Source: Chrysomallon squamiferum (taxonomy: Eukaryota; Mollusca; Gastropoda; Neomphalida; Peltospiridae). From it: a stretch of DNA of 64,000 bases. Location of the stretch: assembly GCA_012295275.1 (NCBI GenBank), contig CM022667.1, positions 337,501 to 401,500 of the forward strand, in the 5' to 3' direction. Within the stretch, counting starts at the first letter, position 1. Each line of letters begins with the position of its first letter. The position numbers and the translations under genes are program-made. This document shows, in pieces, positions 31,301-40,496 of this stretch. A model generated the notes under the pieces. The model saw only the letters and a program-made list of their open reading frames with translations. It ran no database searches and was not told the DNA's origin.

Positions 31301-33556
31301 CTTTCGAATGTTGAAAGTCTAATTATGAAAACTTTCTGAAATGAAGTTCAACTCTCCCTGAATGAGGTCTACCTCCAGCTAAAAGCTTTTTGGCAGATTC
31401 TTGTCAAGTTTAATTTAATTCAAAATACCTGAGCAAATATTTTCACGAGCCTGTCTTTGTGTGACTCTCTGATCTCGAGGTATGCCTTCCACCACTGTTT
31501 GGCAAAGACGAGGAAAAGTCGCTCTCTCTCAGACTGGCGAGTCCTTTCTAGGTTGAGCTGTGTGCGCAGGACATTATCTTCAACTGTCTGTGTCAGCTTT
31601 GGGAACAGTTCCAATTGTACATCTAATATACCAACAGTAACCTTGCTTTCTGCGCCTGTTAAATAAACACGTATAATAATGTTACGTTCATAAAATTTAA
31701 TGGGGAATTTATGTGCTTGATTTCAACCTGTTAAATAACACAATATAATATTATGGTTATAAAGTGCTTGCTTTTTGAACCTAAAGAATTTAGCCTGCAT
31801 AATCTTAACTGAAGTTAATTATAGGGTCGATTGCATAATAATAGTAATTTATACAACAAAAAAACCCACATGCTAATAAATTCATTACAATAAAAAATAA
31901 TAACTTTGAATACAGCTATCCAAAAAACAGAAAAATAAGAAAATTGAAGGTAGATAAATATGACATGACACACATATATAAACATGCTTATTATTAATTT
32001 AAGCTGTTGTTAGCATATCAGACTAACAAATGTTGAACTAACCTGTCCCTTTTAACTCGACAGAAAGCTTCAGTGGACCACTGTGTGCAGTTAGTGCAGA
32101 ACGCCACTCGAAGAAGTGCGAAGATACCAGAGTTGTGTCCCCTGTAGAATCTGTCTTGATAAGAACTAGGTGGACGAGATCAGACATGACAACAATGAAG
32201 CTGCGTCTGCCATACGTCCTGCATCACCTGTGATAATTATTAATATTCTGATAATTACCACAGGTTATAAAAAAGCTGAATTATACACTCTCTATATAAC
32301 AACAAAGCTGAAGTGACTGCTGATAACAAATGGTGTTGATTATTATAATGTGTCTGATCCTAAAAAAAAAAAAACTTTAAAAAAATATTTAAAATGCAAA
32401 AATGTAAAACATTATATCTATAAGAAACAACAGATGAAATGTTCAATTTAAGATGCACACCACACACTTTTAAACTATTTTTGGTTATATGGCATTAGAT
32501 ATGCAGCAAAGGATAACCTGCCAGAGACAAAATCTGCTGCCAATATTCTAACATCTACCTTCTTTCACTTTAAGCAACGCAAACAGAAACCTCTGCAGTT
32601 ATTTTTGTATTTATTTTTGTGCACTGCATTGACACTTACTAATGTAAATTTTTAGATAAAATCTATGAGAACTGTAATTAACAGTTCTCTTTGAGTGTAA
32701 AATGTAGTATTCTAACCCGCAGATTCTTTGTGCAGTTCTAGTAAAAATCCCTCGTCAAATTCGGGCTCGCAAGGCACAGGCTACAGGCCGGGATCGGAAC
32801 CTCTGTCCGCGGAAATAAACATGCAGTGTGAAATAGGTGCTGACCTTTTGACCTGGAATAGGATCTGGGTCCTGAAGATGTTCAAGAAAAGCTTTGCCGG
32901 CCTGAACATACAGATAGAGGTATCGTCTCGTTGGATCGATGTTAGCTGAAACCAATAATATTAACGATACTAGTAACAACAATAATAATGATGATGTTGA
33001 TGATAGTGGTGGTGGTTATGATGATGTTGATGATAATACTACACAACAGATATGTTTCACAAAATAGGTTGAAATATTTGTTATTAAGCAGAAATATTTA
33101 TAAATATTTATCTTCAGGGATGAAATCTAAAATGATCACCTTTTTTTGTTGCCAGGTGTTTTAAATGATCTTCTCGGTCAAGGAAATGAGTTGCTGGAGG
33201 AATAATGTGTGTTTCTCCATCAAACTGTAATCTCTGCAATATGTCATCTACAACTCCCCTCTGTCGAAGCCTCTGCATTATCTGCTGTTCACTGATATTT
33301 CCTTGGTTAGCAGAAAATTCTTCATTTATGGTGTCTGACAAAATATCACGTATTTTTGTCTGGATGTTCATCTATAAATAAAAAGCATATTAATGAGTTT
33401 GACAGAAAAATTATATTAATTTTTTTAATTTATTTATTTATTTTATTTTTATTTTTTAAAATCTATTTGAAATATTTCCTAGTCACTGAATCATTACAGT
33501 TATGACATTCATACCATAAAGTTGTCAACTTCAAAGACAGTCAGTGTTTAAAATAA

Positions 33557-33600
<44 letters not shown>

Positions 33601-33986
33601 GTGCTAAGCCTAATCATATTAATATCATCAGTTAAACTCCATATCAGTTATTCAGTATATCATTAGATTATGATTATATCATATGAAACATGTTCATGCC
33701 TCTTATAATGTTGTTACATCCCATCATGATTCTGTCATAATTAGATAAATTCTAAAATGTCGATCTTTTATTCACACTTTGTAATTGATGTTTGATTCAA
33801 TATAACAGAATTAACCATTTTAGTAATTATAAGTTCTTGAAACAATTAAAACTCATAAAAACTGACAACGTGCTCTATCACGTTGAAACTCAGGCGGCAA
33901 AAAATCGTTATTAATTTTTATACCTGTGTCAGTTGTGAATGGATTATATGTTTAAGCTCAGATATTTTCTCTGGTGGCAATGACAT
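26836..33986 (-). CDS. CEP76: Centrosomal protein of 76 kDa (CEP76), complete but with two single-base frameshifts
   Basis: CEP76 is a centriolar protein that limits centriole reduplication. Exons in transcript order: 33924-33986, 33140-33371, 32717-32945, 32043-32227, 31429-31655, 30782-30973, 30051-30214, 29407-29527, 28903-29115, 28457-28544, 27947-28067, 26836-26974. They total 1974 nt (657 residues; human about 659). Start MSLPPEKISELKHIIH and end MFACKYKSVL match vertebrate CEP76. An N-terminal helical part is followed by the CEP76-type C2 domain (roughly 100-300) and a transglutaminase-like domain (about 310-470). In the latter, Cys378 (KGDCEDHAVLL) and His409 (AVHAWV) occupy the expected active-site positions. 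Exon 3 carries one extra base near 32771 and exon 4 lacks one near 32190; read literally the protein stops after ~161 residues. Everything else is intact, which favours sequencing error or a recent allele over an old pseudogene. Confidence 0.94.
27005..27346. repeat. ~47-bp minisatellite upstream of CEP76 last exon
   Basis: About eight units of TCTTTAAAAGGATACACTAA followed by CATTTCATATTTATTATTTATTTTA. Unit starts are near 27005, 27049, 27094, 27133, 27183, 27230, 27279 and 27329. It starts some 30 bases from the exon acceptor at 26975 but does not include it. Confidence 0.85.
28096..28390. repeat. (AAT)n/(AGT)n microsatellites in CEP76 intron
   Basis: An AAT block with AGT units at 28096-28215 and a second AAT/AATT block at 28300-28386. 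The minus-strand poly-Leu/Tyr and poly-Thr/Ile frames are repeat artefacts that run into the exon at 28067. Confidence 0.9.
28690..28890. repeat. (TGTA)n/(TGTG)n microsatellite
   Basis: A GTAT/GTGT repeat directly beside the donor of CEP76 exon 28903-29115. It generates several overlapping Tyr/Val/Cys-rich frames, none genic. Confidence 0.9.
29550..29846. repeat. Recent 153-bp tandem duplication in CEP76 intron
   Basis: Two direct copies (29550-29702 and 29703-29846) share long identical blocks such as AAATTTTTACATTTTCAGAA and CTTACCAAGAACAAGATAGA, with few differences, so the event is recent. It lies about 20 bases from the exon acceptor at 29528 without including it. Confidence 0.9.
30485..30800 (-). 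repeat. Repeated 3' edge and donor of CEP76 exon 30782-30973
   Basis: On the minus strand the exon end (AAACATGCATGGCTTTCTGT, AAAAATAAAGGG, donor GTAGGTAG at 30781) is followed by a copy about 74 bases on (ACTGTTTTCTGAGTACAAAT, ACGG, GTTAGGTAG, donor-like at 30707). A third, more decayed copy (TTTTTTCTGCATAAAAATAA, ATAG, GTTGATAG) lies at about 30495. Copy 2 translates in frame after the exon, which extends the open frame past the donor. Confidence 0.7.
31642..31790 (-). repeat. Repeated acceptor and 5' edge of CEP76 exon 31429-31655
   Basis: The true junction (TTATTTAACAG then GCGCAGAAAGCAAG on the minus strand) is matched by TTATTTAACAG then GTTGAAATCAAG at 31716-31740. A third copy, TTTAG then GTTCAAAAAGCAAG, lies at 31767-31785. 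Linker sequences also match (ACG/ACA-TATAATA.T.TTA.GTT). Copies are 74 and 51 bases apart. Confidence 0.65.
32043..32227 (-). CDS. CEP76: CEP76 exon 4 with -1 frameshift
   Basis: The exon is 185 nt, where its phases require 186. It starts GDAGRMADAASLLS and then needs one more base (about 32188-32192) before SDLVHLVLIKTD. In vertebrates this stretch is LSISDPIHMVLIKTD, so one codon is reduced to two bases. The rest (FFEWRSALTAHSGPLKLSVE) is open. Confidence 0.9.
32717..32945 (-). CDS. CEP76: CEP76 exon 3 with +1 frameshift
   Basis: The exon is 229 nt, where its flanking phases require 228. The frame reads ANIDPTRRYLYLYVQAGKAF to PVACA, then meets a spare T (plus-strand context CTCGCAAGGCACA, about 32768-32774). 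Past that base the expected C2-domain frame resumes as CEPEFDEGFLLELHKESA. Without correction a TGA at 32755-32757 ends translation. Confidence 0.9.
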
Positions 33987-34174
33987 GATGATTATATATT
34001 ATTTCGCAACACGGTGTTATTGTTTATAACTGTCAGAATATGAAATATCACTCAGCGTTTCGAAAATGGCCGCTCGTACCATGCGCAACTCCGGAAATTA
34101 ATTACTTAAAGGTGAAGGTTGATTAACTGGATTCACATCTGTCAAATGAGGTTTAGACGCATTATCAAATCATT
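33987..34174. promoter_or_regulatory. Bidirectional promoter of CEP76 and MEAK7
   Basis: The two start codons face away from each other with 188 bases between them. In it lie a YY1-like AAAATGGCCGC (34063-34073), an NRF1-like half site CATGCGCA (34080-34087) and an ETS/GABP-like CTCCGGAAA (34089-34097), packed within about 35 bases. These motif classes are common in TATA-less housekeeping bidirectional promoters. Transcription start sites are not visible from sequence. Confidence 0.65.
34066..34101 (+). other. Possible 11-codon upstream ORF of MEAK7
   Basis: ATGGCCGCTCGTACCATGCG opens a short frame (MAARTMRNSGN then TAA) with a favourable start context (AAAATGG). It ends 73 bases before the MEAK7 start. 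It matters only if MEAK7 transcription starts left of 34066; the same bases form the YY1- and ETS-like motifs, so it may be coincidence. Confidence 0.3.
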
Positions 34175-34483
34175 ATGGGGACAGCAGAAAGCAAGAACGA
34201 TAGTCAGCTGTCAGAATTGAATTTTACAGAAGAAGAGAAGAAATACATTTCGAGCTTATTTGCAAAGCTATCTCATGGTAAAAAGCATCTAACAAAAGAA
34301 CAGCTAGAAGTACGTTTATGCCATGAATTCTTTGCATTTGTTTCAGTGAATCAGACTAATTACTGATTATTCAGTATAAATATATCCCCAATAAAAAATA
34401 AAATAAAATAAAATAAAAAAATTTAAAAAAAATAACAATAGATACCTAAAATACTTAAAATATAATAGTTACGTCATTGTATA

Positions 34484-34521
<38 letters not shown>

Positions 34522-35164
34522 TGTGCGCGCGCAAACGTTATTAATAAATGATTAAATTCGGTTCATATCTTCCCCAGCTGCTCACAGAACACTCGCACGA
34601 GAACATTATTTACATCATAAATGCACAAAATGTTTATAGTAATGAAATTAAGTGTTTTATTTTATCCAGTATCTTTTAGTTACAAAAATCAACATATAAT
34701 TTCATTTCTTTTTTTTTTAATAGTCTCATATAGGTGTTATTTTGGGACCCAAGTTGACAGAAAATCTTTTTGGATGGATGTTGGCAACAGACCACAAACA
34801 CAAAGATGTCGTGGAGTTGACAGGTCCAACATTTATGTTATGTATTTCCAAACTTCTGCGAGGAAGTGTGACTGATCGATCACATATAATTCTCAGTTTA
34901 GCTGCACATGGAAGTGCTACAGTTGGTGGTAGAGAACTGCTAAAAGTAATTATATATGAATACATATTTTTCCTTTTTTAGTTATTTAGAGAACAGCAGA
35001 AATGACCTCCACACAATTTTAGAACCATTTAAAAAGGCTTATAAGTATACCCTTCTATTCTGTTTTATTCTATTTTCATTTTTTTTTTTTTTTTTTTTTT
35101 CATAGTGTTTTTGTTATTTATTTATTTTTTTTTCATTATTTTTTATTATTTATTTTATTATTAG

Positions 35165-35208
<44 letters not shown>

Positions 35209-38200
35209 GTTTTTTTTGTGTAGTTAAACACAAATATGTATATAAAATATTAATATCATTTTTTTAATGTAGAATATCTGTTCCAATACCTTTAGTTTAA
35301 GACATGAATGTAAAGTAATGAGCCATATTATTACAATTATATGTATCCATATTAAAATTGTAGTAGATTATTTGTTTTCTAAGTATAATTTGAAAATAAC
35401 CTACAATGCACTGACTGACTTGGGATGACTCAGACAATATTTAATTATTTTTTCAAATGATTTTCCTGCTTTTTAATTATTCTTTAAAAGAACTTACTGG
35501 TCTGATTTTGTACTGACACAACATTTTTATAATATGACATAGCTGAAGTCAGACATTGGTATATATATTAAGTAAGGATACTTTTTTCCTTAATAATACA
35601 CAAAAATTTAAATATATATAAGTACAAATTTTACAAAATTGTAAAAATGGGAGAATGGATTTTTCTGATCTTAAAGCTAGAAAAGTGTCATTATGGATTT
35701 TTTTTCAGTGTGTGGAAATGTTGCTTTACTCCTTTGCGAGAGTTGTGGAAAAGACGCCATCATTCAAGTCGTGGATTCTGCATCGATCAGAGGAATCATT
35801 CACAAGACTGGCTCTGTCACTGCTTGAAGATCTTTTCCACACAGGTTATTCCTTTTTGAACAGCACAAATCTTTTCTTCTTCCTTTTTTCTAGTTATTTA
35901 ATATATATATATATATATTATTAATTTAAATGTTTTTTACTTGAAGGTGATCCTAAGAATAAAGGTCTGGGTTTGCCTGTTGTTCCTGAAGAATCTCATT
36001 TTACTGCTGATGAAATTGAAAACTGGCTGACAAGATCTTCTTTGTTTCTACAGATTTTTGAAAATGTATTCAACAAATGCTTTCGTACTTATAAAGTAAG
36101 GCAGTTTCAGTGTAATTTTTCCATTAAAAAAACTACTAATAGTTATATTAATTTTGTTGCAGGTGTTACTTTATTAAGAGTTTATGTAAATGGGAGATGT
36201 TAAAAGCCGTAGTTAAATTATATTATACAAATGATTATTTCTTGATAATGTTGTAAAAACAAATTATTTACATAGGCTGTATTATTTCTTTCTTTTTTTC
36301 TTCTTATTTTTGGGACACAGTAATTAAAAATCTTTCATATTTTCACCTTTGATCTGTTTCTTGTTCACTTTTAATTTATCAAAGGTGTCAATCTATGCTA
36401 TGAATAAAATTATAAAGCATTTTTCTTTTTGAAAAAATCCCTTTTTGCCAACAAAGAGGTTGTCCCATTCATCTTCTTTTTATTTATCAACATTAAATAA
36501 GATACCATGTTTGTCATATAACAAATAATAATACTAAAATGATTGTGTTGGTTTAACATTGGATTATTATTGTATTTTTAGGTTGTTCAAGACAAAAGGC
36601 AACTCAGTGTGCCCAGAATACCTGTTGCCAAAAATGTAGACTGGTCTCACGTAAAGACAATATTGGATTTTCCAAGTCTTGTGTTTCTCAACTCCTGTTT
36701 ACCCCCTGACTTGCAACACGAATGGAGGTTTCTGTTTAGCAATCAGACATTTGGGGACAGTTTCTCACAAATGGTTCAACACATTGCAGGTCCCAACAAG
36801 GGACCCAGTGTTCTTGTTGTTAAAGACAAAGATGGACATGTGTTTGGTGGATTTGCCAGTGTCTCTTGGCAAGTAAATGCAAAGTTTACAGGTAAAAATG
36901 AAATTTTTATAACTAACATGCATAAATATTTTATGCTGTTTTCAGTGCTGAGTTTTGGATTTCTGATAATAAAAATAAAAATAATGATAAATTAAGGATT
37001 TGGAAAAAGTTAGTAATTTTAATTCCAAACAAAATCTTAAAATATGAAGAATTAATCTATAAAATTATATATTTTTGAAAGAATTGCAATAAAATTTTAG
37101 ATTTTGCTAAAGAATCTTATGAACTAAAAAAAAAAAAATAATAGAAAAATAATATACTGGATATATCAAATGAATTTTAGTATAATTCTTAATATTTATT
37201 TAAGAATTTCAGTAAAATGCAGACTTTAATAAAAGTATTCATTCTAAATTTATTATTATTTTCTCAGGTGATACTCAGTGTTTTTTATTCAGTCTTTCTC
37301 CACATTTTGGTGCCTATTCAGCAACAGGCTACAATGATCATTACATGTATCTCAATTATAACGTACAGACAATGCCAAATGGTTTGGTGAGTATAAGTCT
37401 TGATTTACAGTAAAGTTTGGAAAACAAGAAATTTGTTATCTTCGTGTCATTTGAAAGTTTTTCATATATAGTTCATAATTCAGTCTTTTAACAATTCCAT
37501 AATATTTGGTTTCTTTAAATCTGAAATAATCAAGTCAGTTATAGGATATTTATTATTTTTAAGTAATTTGAGGCACCTTTTGTTATTTTGTTATTTTTTG
37601 TTATTTTATTTTATTTTATTATATTACTTTTTGGTTTCATTTCAATTTATTAATTGCAGGGAATGGGAGGACAGTTTGAATACTTTGGATTGTGGATAGA
37701 TCATTCTTTTACTGCTGGCCACAGTAAAGCAGGTCCAAAATGTACAACTTACGGTAGTCCACAGTTGTCACAGAAACCTGATTTTGAAGTTGACATAGTT
37801 GAGGTTTGGGCTGTTGGACCAGAGAAAAAAGTTGAAGGAGAAGACGACTCAGATGAGGTTTGTACTATAATCCTAGCATACTTTATTAGCAAACAGTAAA
37901 TAAAATTCATAATTGTTAAGTATTAATAATATATTTTTTAACATTTTCTTCTTCTTGATTTTTTTTTCATAAACTTAAATAATGCCAATCAAAAAAAATA
38001 TATTATTGGTTGTCTGAGAGAAAAGTAGATTTAAAAAAAAAAAAAAATGCCAAGATGTAAGGATTAAAATATATTTAAAAAAAAAAAAAAAGTTGTTAAA
38101 TTTCATTTAGTTTAAAACAGATAATGTTGTTAAATAATAACAGATTCAAAAAAATATATATTTTCAGGATGCTGATGCAGAGAAGAAGAAGAGTGTTTTA

Positions 38201-38326
38201 GACAAAGACCCCCAGGCTCTGGCCATGCTGTCTCTCATTGGAAAGGGACCAGTCAGTGAGGGACTGCGGGAGGGAGATGAAACAGCAGACAATCCAGAAC
38301 ACAATAAAGTTATTTCTTTGTTCTGA
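34175..38326 (+). CDS. MEAK7: MTOR-associated protein MEAK7 (TLDC1), TLDc-domain protein
   Basis: MEAK7/EAK-7 is a lysosome-associated activator of an alternative mTOR pathway; it also relates to C. elegans EAK-7. Exons: 34175-34309, 34724-34945, 35709-35844, 35947-36095, 36582-36891, 37268-37386, 37660-37857, 38168-38326. All phases fit, giving 475 residues (human 456). The start MGTAESK is a good N-myristoylation signal, as in human MEAK7 (Gly2 present). The TLDc domain covers roughly 238-416 with hallmark blocks GHVFGGFASVSW, GYNDHYMYLNYN, NGLGMGGQFEYFGLWI and CTTYGSPQLSQ. The C-terminal LDKDPQALAML..GLREGDE region is also conserved. It shares its promoter region with CEP76. An AATAAA lies four bases after the stop. 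Confidence 0.95.
34487..34516. repeat. (TG)n microsatellite in MEAK7 intron 1
   Basis: About fourteen TG units followed by alternating CG/TG (GCGCGTGTGCGCGCGC), a potential Z-DNA-forming tract. Confidence 0.9.
35169..35204. repeat. (TA)n microsatellite in MEAK7 intron
   Basis: About eighteen TA units in a T-rich intron between 34946 and 35708. Nothing else is recognisable in that intron. Confidence 0.9.
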
Positions 38327-38330
38327 TCTG

Positions 38331-38336
38331 AATAAA
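38331..38336 (+). terminator. Candidate MEAK7 poly(A) signal
   Basis: AATAAA begins four bases after the MEAK7 TGA. Another AATAAA overlaps the last codons (about 38313). If used, the 3' UTR would be only 20-30 bases. Confidence 0.45.
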
Positions 38337-39524
38337 TTTTAAATTTCATGTGTAATAATTTCGCAAAAAAACAAAGACATGGGAATTTATGAAAGTGGAC
38401 TTCATGAATACTCAGAAATACGCTTTAAGGAATTTATGAAAGTGAACATGCTGACATTTATGAATATTTCACAAAAATTACATGGATAAAAAGAAAAACC
38501 CAGTGAAATTTCTGTTTGCAAATTTAGCACTAACATTTTCAAGATAGTTTGATGGTGCATTACTTTTTCCTAATGAGAACTTACACAAAGAGATATTTTG
38601 TACTACTGAAAAAGAAAAACCCAAAACACCTGTGACATATTTTCCTTGAGTTACAAAATTGGGATGGCCTCCCTTGAGGCTAATTACAATAGATGTGAAT
38701 TTTATCCTATTTAATAGGATACTTTATTAAAAGGGATGTCAATACTTGTTTATACATTCCATTGGTGGTTTTTTTTATGATATATTATGAGATTAATACT
38801 GTAACTTACTTACAAAAAACTTACTCAATAATCAGTTTTTACAGTTTGAAATAACAGTTTATTAAAATTTATCATTTTATAATAATAAATTATATCTGAT
38901 GCTGGAAACTAATAATCCTGTTTGTTTTGGTTTGTTTGTTTGTTTGTTTTCATTTGTGTTATTTATTTTTTTCTTCAGAATGAAAATAGAAAACTATTAA
39001 CAGTTGAGAAAATAAAATGGCAGTGTAATACAACAGTTACTTTACAGATCCATAACTATTATAGTCTACTTTGAAGCAATATTTTAAGGTTTGCAGTAAT
39101 TTTTTCTCAGTTATATTCATGATATTATATATTTTTTTTTTTTTTTATTTTTTTTTTTTTTTGTTACTGTATTATTACTAATAAAATAAATATATTTTAT
39201 TACAATTTATTTTAAATATTATCATTATTTAGGTTTTTAAACATTTTTATGAACACGAACACAACTAAAACTGCAAAATGTACCATATGAATGCATATTT
39301 TAAATAGTACTCAGTTAAATATTATTTATATAAAGTTTATGTTAAATTCATTCAGTAAATAATTATTTTCTTTCTTTTGAAATGCTTCCTCTCCCTCCAA
39401 AAAGGTAAGGAACAATTTAAAAATTGTGATTATATATTATATTTGACCAGTCTTCAACTGTCATTTATTCTTTATAAATGATATTAGAGTGATCTCCCTT
39501 CACGGAAGCGACAAATGGTACAGC
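38337..39524. other. MEAK7-FITM intergenic region
   Basis: AT-rich with poly-T and (TTTG)n tracts and no coding frame. The FITM promoter and any 5' UTR must lie near its right end; a possible acceptor (atattag at 39481-39487) precedes the FITM start and could end a 5' UTR intron. Confidence 0.6.
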
Positions 39525-40496
39525 ATGGCGAAAGAAAGAAGTATGAGAAACGACAGGACTTCAAATATGCCGAAAACGTCGTTTATGAATTATGCACGAA
39601 ATTACCGAAGTGAGTCAAGAGGTGCTGGCAAGAAACCTTTGCCAGAACCAATTCATGTTGGACATTTTATTATGATGGTTGTTATCAAACTCTGTCGTTC
39701 GGTTCTTTTGGTTGATACTTCTGTAAAAATCGGATTGTATTTGATGGGTGTTTTGGTCGGTTCTGTCATATGTGATCTTTTCGCTTTCCCAAGATCTTAT
39801 TTCTCCAACAAGAACAATATCCTGAATCAAATGTTTGTAAAATTAGGATGGGGGTGGACATTTACTCTGATGTTAACGTTCATTTTTCTTACTAGCTACG
39901 TTTATTGCTGCGGAAATTGGAGCTACATTAGAAGACATCTACTCAGGCTAGCAGTGGGAACGTTTTGGTGGTATGTATGTACAAATATGTTTGTACACGT
40001 AGAAAAAAACATCGGTGTATGCACCTCAAAAGCCTTTAAAGACAAAGTTGCTTGTGAGAAAGCAGGGAAAAGTTGGCTAGGATTTGACATCTCTGGACAT
40101 TGTTTCTTACTCATACACTGCCTTTTGATAATTAATGAAGAAATGAAGCCTTTCAAAGATTGGAGCAAGTTAGGAGAATTACTTCAGGATGAGGAACTGA
40201 AAGACAAAAGAAAAGTGACTGAAAAAGAAATATACCAGGCTCAAGTTTCATTCAAATCGCTGACACCATTGATTAAAGTAAATGTGATAGCAATCACTTT
40301 GCTTGCCCTTCTCTGGGAGTTAATGTTGTTTATAACTGTTATATACAGGTTTCACACTCTTCCGCAGAAAGTAACTGCAACATTTCTAGCAATAGCTTGT
40401 TGGTTTGTTAGTTACAGAATATTATTCCGAACCAAAGGAAATTGGTTACCATTGCAGCCTGGAGAAACACCTCTTTCATACATGAAGTTGTCATAG
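39525..40496 (+). CDS. FITM2: Fat storage-inducing transmembrane protein (FITM/FIT2), single exon
   Basis: FIT proteins are ER membrane enzymes of the lipid phosphatase-like superfamily that are needed for lipid-droplet budding and ER lipid balance. The ORF gives 323 residues from ATG 39525 (context cagcATGg); the in-frame upstream GTG at 39489 is not a credible start. Several hydrophobic segments follow a basic N-terminus. The family core GFDISGHCFLL holds the predicted catalytic His192, and YRFHTLPQK holds the second, His277, matching His155 and His214 of human FIT2. Vertebrate FITM2 has an intron in its coding region; none is present here, and the frame is intact, so this is a functional single-exon gene. 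FITM1 and FITM2 diverged in vertebrates, so the symbol denotes family membership. Confidence 0.94.
   Translation: MAKERSMRNDRTSNMPKTSFMNYARNYRSESRGAGKKPLPEPIHVGHFIMMVVIKLCRSVLLVDTSVKIGLYLMGVLVGSVICDLFAFPRSYFSNKNNILNQMFVKLGWGWTFTLMLTFIFLTSYVYCCGNWSYIRRHLLRLAVGTFWWYVCTNMFVHVEKNIGVCTSKAFKDKVACEKAGKSWLGFDISGHCFLLIHCLLIINEEMKPFKDWSKLGELLQDEELKDKRKVTEKEIYQAQVSFKSLTPLIKVNVIAITLLALLWELMLFITVIYRFHTLPQKVTATFLAIACWFVSYRILFRTKGNWLPLQPGETPLSYMKLS

Noticed and set aside
39489-39524. Upstream extension of the FITM frame from GTG
   Set aside because: GTG is not a plausible start here; the first ATG, at 39525, has good context and gives a family-like N-terminus.
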